Shown here: positions 12,601 through 23,600 of the stretch, piece after piece
Layout of the letters: each line of letters begins with the position of its first letter
How positions within the stretch are numbered: position 1 is the first letter of the stretch
DNA from: Heterotrichella gracilis
Taxonomy: Eukaryota; Sar; Xanthophyceae; Tribonematales; Xanthonemataceae
Direction: 5' to 3'
Assembly (NCBI GenBank): GCA_032358255.1
Contig: JAULBX010004666.1
Coordinates: 1-64,000, forward strand
DNA: 64,000 nucleotides
Notes under the pieces: model-generated
Databases searched by the model: none
Told to the model about the DNA's origin: nothing
What the model saw: only the letters and a program-made list of their open reading frames with translations
Position numbers and translations under genes: made by a program

Positions 12601-15600
12601 GGGTGCAGGGGCGCACAGCCAGGGGAGGGATCCACTCCATGTGGCTGGATTTAGGGCTTACAAATCCTAATGAAGTTAATTAAGAATTTTGCTGGCAATG
12701 CCCTTCCCATGCAGCATACCAGTGTATCCCCGCATCACCACCATCAAACACCTAGTCCACCCCCACCACACCCAGTGTATCCCCGCATCACCATAATCAA
12801 ACATCCAGTTCATCTCACCACAGTAACCCATCCCCAGCACACCCAAATTATTCCTGTCCGCGCTGCCTACACAGGTGGCATTGCGGCCTCCCCCCCTCCA
12901 TCGCCCCACCCCCCACCCCCCAGCCCCCCTCCGTCTCCCCCCCCCAAACCCCCCAAGCCCCCTGCGCCTCCCCCAGGTACCATCCACATGCCACCTACTT
13001 TGCCAGCCACACAACCACCCTGCACCAAGCTTGGCTGCGTTTCTTTGTCTCTCCATCCAAACCACTGATTCGTCGTTATGCAGGCATCTCAGCACATGCA
13101 TGTGGGCACCTCTTTGTACCCAGCTTTGTTTGCATTAACAATATGACCCATTCTGGAACCGCGTCCGAATTGGTAGTTGTGTCCCCCTTTGCGTGTGCAG
13201 CACAGGCATTCATGGAAAGTAGTACATAATTATACACCCAAGCGTGTGTGCACCCTGTTGAACCGCAGGAACAATACGACTAAATTACCCATATTGCAGT
13301 AAAAATGCAACTAATTTCCCCACATTTGCAGGCCCCATTCTCTACACCTGGGGCACCAGCTGGGGGGACTATGTGTTGGGGGGCCAGGACGAAAACGGTG
13401 CCCCGCTGTACATTTGCAGCACAGGCAACTTCCCCATGCCGGGCAACTACCTCCTGCTTCAGGGCACGTGCACCGCTGGCCTGAATGGGGGGACCATTTA
13501 CGCCCCTTGGCTCCCCACCCTGTTCCTGGCATCTGCCAACACCCCCCGCTGGACCACCATTAAGCCCCTTGTGACAGTGGACGGGGTGTCTGTGGGGTCA
13601 GATGGGGAGTTGGTGGCGGTGTGCCGGGGCGCGTACCAGGGGGGGGTGTACCCTGGGTGGACGGACGGGGAGGCGTGTCACATTGCGTGGAAAGGGAGCG
13701 AGGTTGTGTTGGCGGAGTTTCAGTGGCTGAGCTTGCCAGGTAGGTGGTGGGAAGTTCTCGCATTTTCCCGATATTCTGGTATCCTGGATTTTATTCAGGT
13801 TACTCTTTAAATTCAAATAATACAATCTAGGCAATAATTTATCGATCTATCAAAATAATGAGATGATCTATTTAAATGTATACAAGTACAAGTATAAAAC
13901 AGGTTTTCCACTCAAATGTATTGTGACCAGAGCAGCCCATGTGGCCTGAATGACTCAATATCTGCATGGCTTTGCCCATGGCCTTGCAAGGCCGTGCACA
14001 TGCTGTGTGTTGCTAGTGCGGCGCACACTGTGGCTGAGCCAGTATAGGGTCATCTATTAAGCTCTCATGCACATACTAAGGGAATAGGAATGTGTTAATA
14101 TGTGTTCATTCATCGATTTGTTTCTGTTAGCAAGACCTGACAGCTGCTGTGTGGTTGTGGTGCAGCAAACGCAACCGCCTCCGGACCAGTCCTGCAGTAC
14201 GGTGAGTGATAATGCACCGCAGGCCATGCCCTAGCTATACCCTGAATCTCTCTGGCCATTGCATACACAGTCACACCAGCGGATGTGCATGAAAGCGAGG
14301 CGATAAAACGCCCCCACATGCCAATTATCAGTGTGAATGAATGGGTGCGCATCACATTGTGCCTTGCGCTGCCCCTCGCCGCCCATGCATGCCCCACCAT
14401 TAAACGGCCCAATGCATGGACTCGTAGTGTGGCTCTGCGTCATGCCCCCCAAGCCATGCACCGTGGTGTGCCCCACCTCTGCACCCCAGCAGTGGTGGTG
14501 TTAAGAATACAAGCCAGGAGATTCCTGGTTGACAGTACTTACGTCTCTGCTTGTACCCTCACTGCATGCAATCACAGTTGGATTGGAAAAAGCCACAATC
14601 AGCAACATGAGTAATGAAGCGACGCCATCCCCACACTTCTTTTGTTAGATTGCTTCTTCAAGCGCCATGTCACCCTCCCCGCTTTTTTGGCACATGTCTA
14701 TTCAATCCCCCTGGCATTCTCCCCTTTGTCCCCGCCGCCAAAGCCTCACCCGCGTCCCCCCGCCCCCACAGTCCCCACAACCCCCATCGGCGGCTGCGAC
14801 AGCTGTGCCGGCAGCCAGGTGCTCGCCCGCACATGCCCAGGCAGCGCCCTGGTGGTGCAGTGGACGGTGTGGGGCACTGCGAGCGGCACACCCTCATCCG
14901 AGCCCTTTGTTGGCAAGGTTGGCTTCAATTGCAGCGATGGCACGGTGCTCAGCTTCCCCATCCAGGATGACAACAGCTGGTTGCTGGACTCGTGGTACCC
15001 GCCCACGCAGGTACTGTCTGCATGTTGTCAATCCATTATGCAACTATCATGACGGGAATCAAAGTTGGCAGAAAAGATGAGTCACTACGACAAAGGAATA
15101 CATTATATCGGATTCCTAGAATCATCACAATGTGATACAGTATCTAATGCACGTGCGAGTGTCACAAAAGCACAGTGCTCACTTGGCACAGTGTCACTAA
15201 TAAGCACAGCATAGGCATCACAACAACAAAGTTGACTACATAATAACTACAGTAGTAACTCCAATCCAAAGCAACAGCTTACCTGCCTGCCCTACTACCT
15301 ACCATCATGTAGTCAACAGCATTTGCATGTTGACAACATCCTAGATCATTGTACATCAGGTATACGTATAGTGATCGTTATAACTACCTGACTCCCGATC
15401 CCTTGCCCCGCAGTTCACCCCCCCTGGCAAGCTGCGCGTGTTTGCGCAATTCACGGCACAGGCAGCGGACAACCCCTACTTCATGGATGCATTCATGGGG
15501 TTCAGAACCCCCGTCCCCACCAACCTAACCACTTTCTCGTGCCCAAGGGGAGCGTTTGTTAAGGGTGCGCGGGCAAGGAGCATGGACAACATTAATGGGG

Positions 15601-16557
15601 GAGCACGGGTGGGGGCCTTCCAGGTCGCATGCGAGCAACAGGGCACAGGTAAGGGTTTAGGGTTTCTGTCAGGGTTTTGTCAGGTTTGGTTGTGCGGGAT
15701 GCGTAAGGGTTGTTTAGGGCAATGAGGGTCGCCACAAGGGTTCCTGAAAGGGTTTTGTTTGTAGATCATCGATTTGGATTATGTGGCGCAATGGTGGTGC
15801 TGGCTGCATGGAGCGTGATTGGCAGGGGTGGGCGTGATACGTATATTGACAGCGAATAGTAATGAGGACCACTATCATAACATCAGCAGGGCATGCAGAG
15901 GGGATCATGCACCCAGATCCAACGATAAACCGCACCAACCCACCCTGTGCGTGTGCAGCTTTCAACCCATGTGTGGCGGGTTTCACGGTGCGCTACGCAA
16001 GCAACGGAGTGCCCACATGCACACCGCCATCATCGCCACCGCCGCAAAAACGCCCCCCTCCCAAGGCGTCCTTGCCACCACCACAACTCAAGTCTCCATC
16101 TGGCAAGCCACCACCACGAAAAGCGTCACCACAGCCAACCCCTCCACCTAGACCGCCACCACGCAAGCCACCACCATCACCCAGGCCCCCGTCGCCACGC
16201 CCACCACCAAAGCTTGCATCCCCTCCACCAAAACTTTCATTCCCACCACCAAAACATGCACTCCCACCGCCACGCAAGCCACCACCACCGCACCCACAGC
16301 TGTCGCCGCGCCCTCCACCTCCACGCCCTTCGCCCCCGCCAGCACGCAAGCCACCACCGCCACGTCGTGCACCCCCCCGTCGCTCACCACCACCACCACG
16401 CCCACCCCCACCTCGTCCATTATCACCACCACCATCACCGCAACGCCGGCCACCGCCATCACCACGCCGTCCACCATCCCCGCACCCACCACCACCCCCG
16501 CATCCACCGCGGTCGCCCCGCCCGCCCCCCCGCCGCCGCCCGCCACCGCGATCATGA
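617..16557 (+). CDS. Secreted mosaic protein: two papain-family proteases, LRR, Cys modules, PAN-like, DM9 and Pro-rich tail
   Basis: A 31-exon hand model keeps one open frame from ATG 617 to TGA 16555-16557 and gives about 2152 residues. Exons: 617-721, 989-1132, 1349-1447, 1729-2063, 2270-2460, 2678-3253, 3640-3881, 4111-4250, 4685-4871, 5067-5322, 5640-5787, 6242-6444, 6734-6826, 7114-7230, 7556-7772, 7966-8099, 8390-8622, 8950-9086, 9302-9420, 9677-9778, 10268-10507, 11003-11278, 11553-11627, 11745-12033, 12402-12553, 12875-12976, 13332-13739, 14131-14196, 14772-15010, 15414-15648, 15959-16557. Residues 1-35 form a signal peptide ending AHSQ. It is probably an extracellular-matrix or cell-wall protein with cysteine protease activity. 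The least certain junctions are 6826/7114, 7772/7966 and 11627/11745; a split into two genes cannot be excluded. Both catalytic triads look intact. Intron 19 needs a GC donor. Confidence 0.72.
989..2460 (+). other. First papain-like (C1A) protease domain
   Basis: Exons 2-5 encode a complete C1A fold directly after the signal peptide. The segment RDQNQ followed by CGSCW supplies the oxyanion Gln and the catalytic Cys (about residue 87). THVVVAVGY supplies the catalytic His (about 231) and LQNSWG the Asn (about 252). LSVRQ joins VLDC across the 1447/1729 intron exactly as the family consensus expects. There is no room for the usual I29 inhibitory propeptide of about 100 residues. Confidence 0.88.
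2678..3253 (+). other. Cys-rich spacer between the two protease domains
   Basis: One 576-nt exon encodes about 192 residues. It has roughly ten cysteines and a segment CPVGHKVVGFEV followed by a later Cys. That segment resembles three other places in the protein (near 9313, 11177 and 15539). I recognise no named domain. Confidence 0.5.
3640..5322 (+). other. Second papain-like (C1A) protease domain
   Basis: Exons 7-10 encode another complete C1A domain. PVRNQES joins CGACWAF across the 3881/4111 intron, giving the oxyanion Gln and the catalytic Cys (about residue 568). LSVQQLLDC and CAGGYP are family landmarks. DFTHALLL holds the His (about 712) and ARNSWG the Asn (about 728). The two domains are diverged, so the duplication is old or the domains were acquired separately. 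Confidence 0.88.
5640..8099 (+). other. Leucine-rich-repeat-like segment
   Basis: Exon 11 ends with CDGLGYVTSL, which resembles the N-terminal cap of plant extracellular LRR proteins, and joins DISCWDGT in exon 12. Later exons encode LRR-like strands such as LRNLTMLVDNN and LKVLNLGQHP followed by GEFP. The repeats are few and irregular, so this is a degenerate or short LRR. Residues are about 759-1062. Confidence 0.6.
7871..7999. repeat. Acceptor-side exon-edge duplication with CCCTAAA filler
   Basis: The segment 7871-7897, preceded by an AG, resembles the start of the exon at 7971-7999. An ACCCTAAACCCT stretch lies between them. The copy sits inside the intron of the mosaic protease gene. 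Confidence 0.55.
10043..10713. repeat. One exon duplicated at both of its edges
   Basis: The exon 10268-10507 has a copy of its acceptor and start upstream (10043-10091) and a copy of its last about 75 bases plus the donor GTAGGTGG downstream (10633-10713). Both copies are diverged yet keep the splice motif. Confidence 0.7.
12402..12553 (+). other. PAN/apple-like Cys segment
   Basis: Across the 12033/12402 intron the protein reads FDCCR then LCGTTPGCRNWMF and later QCISLHG. The Cys-Cys-x-x-Cys...Cys-x-x-W/F spacing is typical of PAN/apple domains, which bind protein or carbohydrate. It sits between two Pro-rich linkers. The match is by motif only. Confidence 0.45.
12721..12830. repeat. Two-copy tandem repeat in an intron
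   Basis: A unit of about 53 bases starting AGTGTATCCCCGCATCACC occurs twice in the intron between 12553 and 12875. It is not obviously derived from the flanking exons. Confidence 0.55.
13332..13739 (+). other. Two DM9-like (DUF3421) repeats
   Basis: A 408-nt exon encodes two halves. The first has VLGGQDENGAPLYIC followed by PGNYLLLQGTC. The second has VSVGSDGELVAVCRG followed by VYPGWTDGEACHIAW. The order G-x-D-x-x-G-x-x-L-Y ... PG ... C-x-x-x-W/Y matches DM9 repeats, which occur in mannose-binding lectin-like proteins of animals and others. A carbohydrate-binding role would be inference. Confidence 0.6.
15959..16557 (+). other. Basic, hydroxyproline-rich-type C-terminal tail
   Basis: The last exon starts with a short Cys segment (AFNPCVAGFTV) and then runs for about 170 residues of PPP, SPPP, RPPP and KPPP motifs with many Arg, Lys and Ser. 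It ends at a TGA. Such tracts are typical of hydroxyproline-rich cell-wall proteins of green algae and plants. The high Arg/Lys content suggests ionic binding to an acidic wall polymer (inference). Confidence 0.75.
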
Positions 16558-17845
16558 TCTTCATAACCACTGCCCATGGGACCCCGGGGCTGCCCGGGGA
16601 CGCCAGGAACATATCAATGTACAAATGCCACTGGCAATTTGTTGAATAAATTGTGTTATTATTGTTGTCATTCTTCTCATTGACAATTTTTGTTTCTTAG
16701 ACTTAGTCTAATGATTTTGGTGATACAGTCTTGAACGATTGTTGAAGTTGATAAATAATATATATTCGAACCAACTTGTTGAGTGCATTGTTGAGTGTTT
16801 GAGATCCCCTTTATTTCTGGTTCATACCCATACTATGATAGTGACACTGTGCCTCGTCAACTCCTCGGAGGAAATTCCATTCAATGAGGGGCGTCCTGTT
16901 TATATTTATTTCTTTGAAGAAAGAATACGATTGCCAATGGGCCATTAAATCAAATTTTGCCACTCCAGCTGGCAGATAAGCAGTAGTTAGATTGTAGTTC
17001 ACACTGTGGCACTGGCCCAACAATACCATATTGAATCCAGATTGGTAGATATAGACTGAGCTCACCAGTGGCATATTGATAATATGTGTTTTATTACCGC
17101 CATCATTATGACAGCTGCTGAGCGCTATATAGGGGAATTGTCGGGGCATTCACATATGGAACTGTCCATCATAAGTGTAATACTATCATACTTCGCGAAA
17201 GTAATTGAATATGGGCCATTGCACTGCAGTGGCGCTCAACCGTTGAATAGAATAGTGACTATCCCATCATGGATAATGATTACTGCCACTTCGCGTGGGT
17301 TCCCCCTTGCATGAAACCAAGCCCAGCCAAACCCCGCCATGACCGGCCAGCAGTAACAAGAAATGGTAAGGAGCATTATTAATGACGTTGCCAAATGAAA
17401 TTTCATTTCGTTGACGCCCCACGACACTACACGACACTACACGCATGGCAGTCCGGGTCAATACAAGTGCAGTATACGAGCAGTGAACTGTACTGCACAA
17501 AACGTTTGCATGCATCCTGGGCAGCACAATTAATGGCCCAATTTATGGAGCCAATCATTGCCAGCCTAGTGCCAATGATTGGCAATGGTGCATGGGTGGC
17601 AGTGATTGTCATGATGCACCACAACCATACGGCAATATTATATGCCAATTGCAATATATACCATACGGCTGCTGCCTGTTATAGGCTGTCAGTTACTGCA
17701 GAATAGTACAGTAATACCTCGCGGCGGCTGCCCGATGCCCCAAGGGCGCATGTGTCAAAATGAACCGAGACCTCCCTTTCCCGCCACCCCCCACCCCACC
17801 CACCCCGTGGATGGCCCAACACCAGTCTGGCTGCAATTGCCGGCT
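16558..17845. other. Intergenic region between converging genes
   Basis: After the Pro-rich gene the sequence becomes AT-rich and holds only short, incompatible open frames. It must contain the 3' ends of the flanking convergent genes. I see no repeat or RNA gene that I can support. Confidence 0.45.
16645..16650 (+). promoter_or_regulatory. Candidate poly(A) signal AATAAA
   Basis: AATAAA lies about 90 bases past the stop of the mosaic protease gene. Position and sequence fit a poly(A) signal, but the hexamer is common in AT-rich DNA. Confidence 0.3.
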
Positions 17846-18850
17846 TCATGGTTTGCCCTCCCCCCCTGGCCGTCCCTCCTCCTCCCACTGCTTCTGGAGC
17901 TGATCCCGGAAGGCAATGGTGGCGTTGCGCCGCTGGTACTCCCGGCCTAGCTTCCAGCGCTGGATGGCGGCGGCAACCACCTGCGCCAAAAAATGAAGTA
18001 GTATGAAGGCAAAAAAGGGAGAATGCATTTACAGCTAGAACTGTAACTGGACAATTGACAGTATAAAGTAGACTTGTGCCGTTGTATGTGTAAACCTCGA
18101 ATTTTTTGTACTCGTTATAAAGTATACTGAGAATGAAACAGAACAACCCAAACACACACACCAGTAGCCAGCAATGTTGGAAAATGACAGAGAACTAGAA
18201 ACTGCAAGATCCTAGTAGGCAGGAAAACATGTGTCCCCCACTCTATCTAGGCTAGAGCTTTCCATCCCCTCCCTCCGGCACCTTGTCCAGCCCCAGTATC
18301 CGCTCAAATGTGAGCGCCAATAGTATGATGAGGAGTAGGGAGCTGCCTACAATGGCCGCAGGATCGATGTACAGCCCGGACAGGTCCAGTGGAGCAGCCG
18401 GGGCTTCGGTGAGGGGCGTCCCACTGGGGAGGGCGTCAGGCTGGGCCAGGCGAGACAGTGCGCCTAGGTTGCTGCACACGGAGGGGGGGGGGTGGGATCA
18501 ATCACTGTGTTGTAAGGGTGTGTGTGCACATGCAGCGCTTTAATTCATATCCAGGAAACCACTTGGGGTGGGCTAGCAATGATGGCGGATGAGTGGCGGG
18601 GGGTGAGGTGCACACCAAATTCAGGGGTGGTTTTGTCTGGCTCAGCAGGTTACCGATGAGCGTGTTGACACCACAGCATGTTGACACCACAGCATGCAAT
18701 GTACCTGGGACTCTCTAAGACCTCCCCAGCTGCAGCCACCACCCTCCATCCATTGCAGCGCCTGCTACGCTGCCCAGGCGCCACCTGGCACTGCCCCCAT
18801 GTTGACCCACCGCGATGTGACCCATGGCAGTGTTGCTGGGGGGGGACCAC
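17846..18850 (-). CDS. Small probable plastid protein with one membrane span (5' end unresolved)
   Basis: Three minus-strand exons join in frame: 18850-18705, 18471-18282 and 17980-17846, with the stop at 17846-17848. The product has an Arg-rich N-terminal part ending RVVAAAGEV, which looks like a plastid transit peptide. A Pro/Ala/Leu stretch follows, then a span with core IVGSSLLLIILLALTF, then a charged tail with KLGREYQRR and FRDQLQKQWEEE. That tail looks helical and stroma- or cytosol-facing. I do not recognise the family. The initiating ATG is not in these exons, so at least one upstream exon is missing. The donor after LDK is GTGCCG, a weak but usable site. Confidence 0.5.
18664..18695. 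repeat. Perfect two-copy 16-bp tandem repeat beside a donor
   Basis: GTTGACACCACAGCAT is repeated twice without a break, a few bases from the minus-strand donor at 18704. Confidence 0.7.
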
Positions 18851-20635
18851 CTGCGGAGGCAAATGTCACCAGGCCTTGCATCGGATTGTTAGCAGAAGAA
18901 TAAGAATAATCCCACCACCAAGTGTCCCCAATAACCAAGAGGGCCCTGACGCGGCCTAGACGAGCCTTGTCTGACAAGTGCTGTGGGATGTGCGTGGCCG
19001 GGTGACCATGATGTTGAGACTTCAAGAGCTCATACGTGGCATGGATTGCCAAGGAAAGAGCTGGGTGGGGCATAGGTGGACGGTTAAGCAGCTGCACTGT
19101 TGGGTTGCAAGTACCACATGCGTTGTATATGCATGCATATGCCCATGCCTAGTTGCTGCAGCAGGGGACACTAGAGCACGCACGGGCGTCCGGAAGCACG
19201 AGATTACGCACAAGTTCCAGGTCAAAACGCCTGTTAGAGTAAGCACGAAATTACGCAACGCGCTACACTCGCGCCCCTTGCCCAAAACGCACCTGTGTGG
19301 TAGTAGGCAAGTGGTGGGTGTAGAGGCGAGGCAACGTAGCCATAGCCATCCCACCGTTTAGGCCGCCTATTTTACCAGAGCGGCGTCCTGATGCAAGTGT
19401 GTTGGCGGGTTGGGTGATCTCCGAGTCAGATGTGCTGTTCACTTGAAACTACACATGCATGCATGCACATGCACATGTGCGTTTGCAGTTGTGACTGGCC
19501 AAACGGTGGGGCGGGGGAACGTTCAAGCACGACTTCAGCCGGAGACTTTGGCGCGGGCTTCAACCAACGGCTGGTTATGCAGTTATCGAAGCCTCACAGC
19601 CTGTTTTCCTAGTGAAAGGTTGACTTCAAAACACCAGTCCACGCTGCCACCTCTCAGCCACACAAGCATGCGTAGCCAGTTCCAGGTCATTCTACCACCC
19701 CAATAGGCAGCAAAAATGAAATAGTGCTGTATACTTTGAATAACAACTACCTCAGCACGGCGCAAGACGCAACATCTCCCAGCGCAGTATATACACGCAC
19801 TCGGTTCCACCTTTTCGCCAGCCAACTTGCAACTAGCCGACTTGTAACCCACCTACCCTTGCCTGTGTTGCACTCCTTGCTGTGCTTTACCGGCTGGTAT
19901 TTGGTAACCCTTCTTGCAACCGAAGCTGCGCAAGCACCAGCAAAGCGTGGCAGGAAGCGTGGTGTGCACACCTGGGCGGCTGGACCCCTTGCCAGTGACA
20001 CTCAGCGGGTGGGTCAGGCCTAGCAGCCGTAGTTGTGTACAGCAGACGATGGCAGGGTTTCATTTCAAACTGCACGCGCCTGTGTCGTTGCCGTTTTGGC
20101 GCTGTGTGGTGTGTGTTTGGTGTGGGTGTGAAGGTCAGTGGTGGCAGCCCCCCTCGCCAACAGCAGACCAACTGTGCACAAAAACCACCTTATGCATTGA
20201 TGAAGCTTTATCGATAGGGTTGGTAAATGTGGTTCTCACTTCCAGTACCGTTGAGCAGGATGGTGGGACCTGGGTGCGTATGCATGCATGTGCACAGTGC
20301 AAGATGGAGCAGTGGTCGGGTTGAGATATGACATGACTATTAAGCTAGTGTATATATAATTGCCCTTTATATGAAAAGTTATATAAATTAAATGGCTATA
20401 CGTGAATAACCTGGCTCGCCGTGGCACAATCGTCATCCGTCAATCGTGCAGGAATCGTCTGTTGCGAGGGTGCTGTGAGGTCAAACCTCCACCAGTTGTC
20501 ATCAAAGAGTATCGCCTCTGCGTGGCTCCAGCTCTGAAGACACCTTCGACACCGATCGAAGGAGAGTCAGCAATCGCTAGGAGCTTACAGTTGGGCAACG
20601 TTGTGATGGGCATGTAACAACAGCACACAGGGGAG
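18851..20635. other. Divergent promoter region
   Basis: This region separates the minus-strand membrane-protein gene from the plus-strand helicase, so it should hold both promoters and the missing first exon of the former. A short repeat AGCACGA(G/A)ATTACGCA occurs twice (about 19195 and 19242). An open frame at about 20405-20617 looks mildly protein-like but has no ATG and no recognised domain. Confidence 0.4.
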
Positions 20636-23600
20636 ATGATGGAGGGTTTTGGGGGCAGCAGCAAACCCTTTGCCAACCCTAGCCAGGCGCCAGGACAGCT
20701 TTCCAGACCAGGGTGGCACACCAGGCATGCCTCACACGTCAGGTCATGTCGCCCACCCCTCACCCTAGCAAGGGTTGCACGCGGGGGGAGTTTTGGCAAA
20801 AGCAAAGGGGATGCAGAGGAAAGCTGGCAAGGGGGGGTGCTGCAAAATTCAAAGCAGGGAAGATCACCCGCTGCTAGCCGGAGCCCTGCACAGCCCAAAC
20901 CCCCTGCCACAACCCCACCAAGGGGTACTAACATCACCTCCAATGGTAGCCGACTGGGGAGGGGAACCAGCAACAACACCGTTACTGGTGGGCAAGCGGG
21001 GAGGGAAGACCCGCAAGCATGGCGGGGGCGGTACCAGGAGCAGCAGGTGATTCCTCATCCAACTGCGCTTACGTGCAAGTTCAATGTTTGTTTAAAAACT
21101 GTGAAAAAAAAGGAAAGAAAACCAACCCTCGCTCAGTTTTATTTGTTTTGCCACTAGTATTCCAGAAGTTGTGTTTAAAGCAGCCAGATCGGCTGCCAGC
21201 TTTGCAGATACCACTCCAAGTGTTTGCCATTATCATTTATGTATATACGAGCAGAATTACTTTTCTTTATCATCAGGGGTACAGTGGAGAAAATGCGGCA
21301 CCGTGGTGTTTTGCCGTCAATTTTACAATAACAATTTCCTTTCATCACTGCCCATCAGGGGTATTACGATGATGAAGATGAGGACGATAGGGAGGAGCAG
21401 GAAGGCAGGCAGCAGAGTAATCGGCAGCCACGAGGCAGGCGCGGGGTTGCGCCCATGGCATCTGTGGTTGCGCAGCTTCAAGGGGGGGATTCAGACGATC
21501 AGGGTGCACGCTTTGGCCAGGAGTTTGACATGGCTGTGAGGAGCCTGCAGGTGGGTGGACCCTAGCTAAGGGTTTTGCAAAGTGGGACAAACGGCTGTGA
21601 GCCTAAGGATTTTAGGAGCTGAATGCTCTAGCTAAGATTCTTGACTGGTTTTTAGGAGTCGGAGGGGATGGGAATGGACTGAGCCAAGGATTTCAGTGAC
21701 ACTGCCACAGTAGTATCCGCCTGACCAGTGCCGCAAGTGTCCAAGCCATGCAAACACACCCTCCCTCGCCATGCCACTCCACCACGGAGCCTGCCTGCGC
21801 AGTGCGTGGATGCCTCAAGTGTATACACCATCACCATCACCACCCCCCACCCCCTCAGGCCCGTCTGAGCAGTGCCGTGAATGCCGAGCTTGAGGAGGAA
21901 AAACATGCGCTGCAGAGGCTGTACACAAGGTGACAACCCTACCAAAACCCTGAAATCACCCTGGCAGTACCCTAGCAGTACCCTAAGTAAGGAAGAGGGA
22001 CAGGCGCTGCAGAGGCTGTACACCAGGTGACAACCCAAGCACTACCCTCACATTACCCTAACTATACCCTAGCAATAATCTAAGTAAGGAGGAAAGACAG
22101 GAGGTGCAGGGCTGTATACAAGGTGGAAACCCAAGCGGTACCCTAAAATCACCCTAGCAGTATCGGCTGCATGAGGAGGTTTCAGCAAACCCTTGACCTT
22201 TAGCAAACCCATAGGCGTATAGTACACCAAAGAGTATGTCATCGCTTCATCCCCGCGAGAGCTCCCATCCCGGCTGCGCAATGAGGTTCTACACACCCTT
22301 CGAGATTTTACCCTTTCATTTCTTTCTTTTTCGCCCTTTGCAAATATCAATCCCTGCAGGAGCTCCCTGTCCCGGCTGCGCGAGGAGGGTGTAGTGCTGA
22401 CTGACCTGTCTGGGGCACCAGGGGGGGAGCTGTATGGCGACCAGGTGTGGGTGTTCTCGCCGACGCCACGTGGCGGCGCCTCACGCACCCGCGCAGAGCT
22501 GCCCTTCCACCGGTTCTCGCAGGTGGGGGGCATGCAGGGCTTGCATATATAGTGATCTATTGACGCTGAAATTAATATCAATATTAATATTATTATTTAT
22601 TAATTGTTTAAGGTGATTGGTCACAACATCGTGAAGGGGCCTGCCTAACAAAGCACCTATAGCGCTTATCTATAGGCTGGTGCATTTTGCTATTTATTGA
22701 TTGATGGAATGTCATACTCAGGTGATCGTTGATAACATGACATGCTCAAAGGGGGACAATAAATGTATGTAAGGTGCGGGCGTGGTTTCCAGTGCCTGCC
22801 CACTGTTCCCACTTGGCGTCACATGCACCCGCACCTGTCACTCCCAGAGGGATACAGCTGATCGACCCCCAGAAACAAACCGGTACAAGTGGAAGACATA
22901 ATGACTGTACCTAGTGTCAGAAAAATGGATTCTGAAGAAAAACACCGGTGTTCCCAGGGGGATACCGTGCTGCTGAGCTGGATCGATGACAGGGGTAAAG
23001 TGCACCGTCAGCTCAAGGGGGGAACACCAGGGGGGGATGACGGGGAGTACCGCGGCATCGAGGGCACCCTGCTGGATGTGAAGCGGGGGGGGCTGAGGGT
23101 GGTGGTGGACAGGCGCACGTCAGACTGGCTCACGGACTCGGGGCTGGGTAAGGGTGTGGCAGTGGTGGGGATGGGGTGTGGGGGTTTGTGGCGGGGTTAT
23201 TTTAAATCACACCAAGCAAAGCAGTTGGCAGACCGTGGGCAATATTATATCAATAGAAAAGTCATTGGTTGCTGCAGCTAAATACCTCTGGGTAGTGCCT
23301 ACACCAACAATCTGACTAGAAATTACTTCCTGGCCCTCTCCATCCCCATGCACCGCCTGCAACTAATTACTTCCAACCTGCAAATATCCTCAATTATAAT
23401 GGACTTAATACCACATCAATCAATCGAAGACTATAACAATCTGACTATAATTTGATTGAAGGTTTGCCTGCATTCAACGTCATTTCATGGTTTTTGTTTA
23501 TTAGTTCACCCCTCCCTTCTTCCGCCTTGCAGTGCATGGGTGGCGCCTGGACCGCTTGCTTCAGGACACCACCGCCAGGCGCCAGCTCACAGCGCTGCAG

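Noticed and set aside
15993-16577. Long Gly/Arg-rich open frame on the minus strand
   Set aside because: It is the reverse complement of the Pro-rich tail exon; CCN-rich coding gives GGN-rich antisense without stops.
15947-16645. Long His-rich open frame on the plus strand
   Set aside because: It is a frame shadow of the CCACCA-rich Pro tail and does not connect in phase with the upstream exon.
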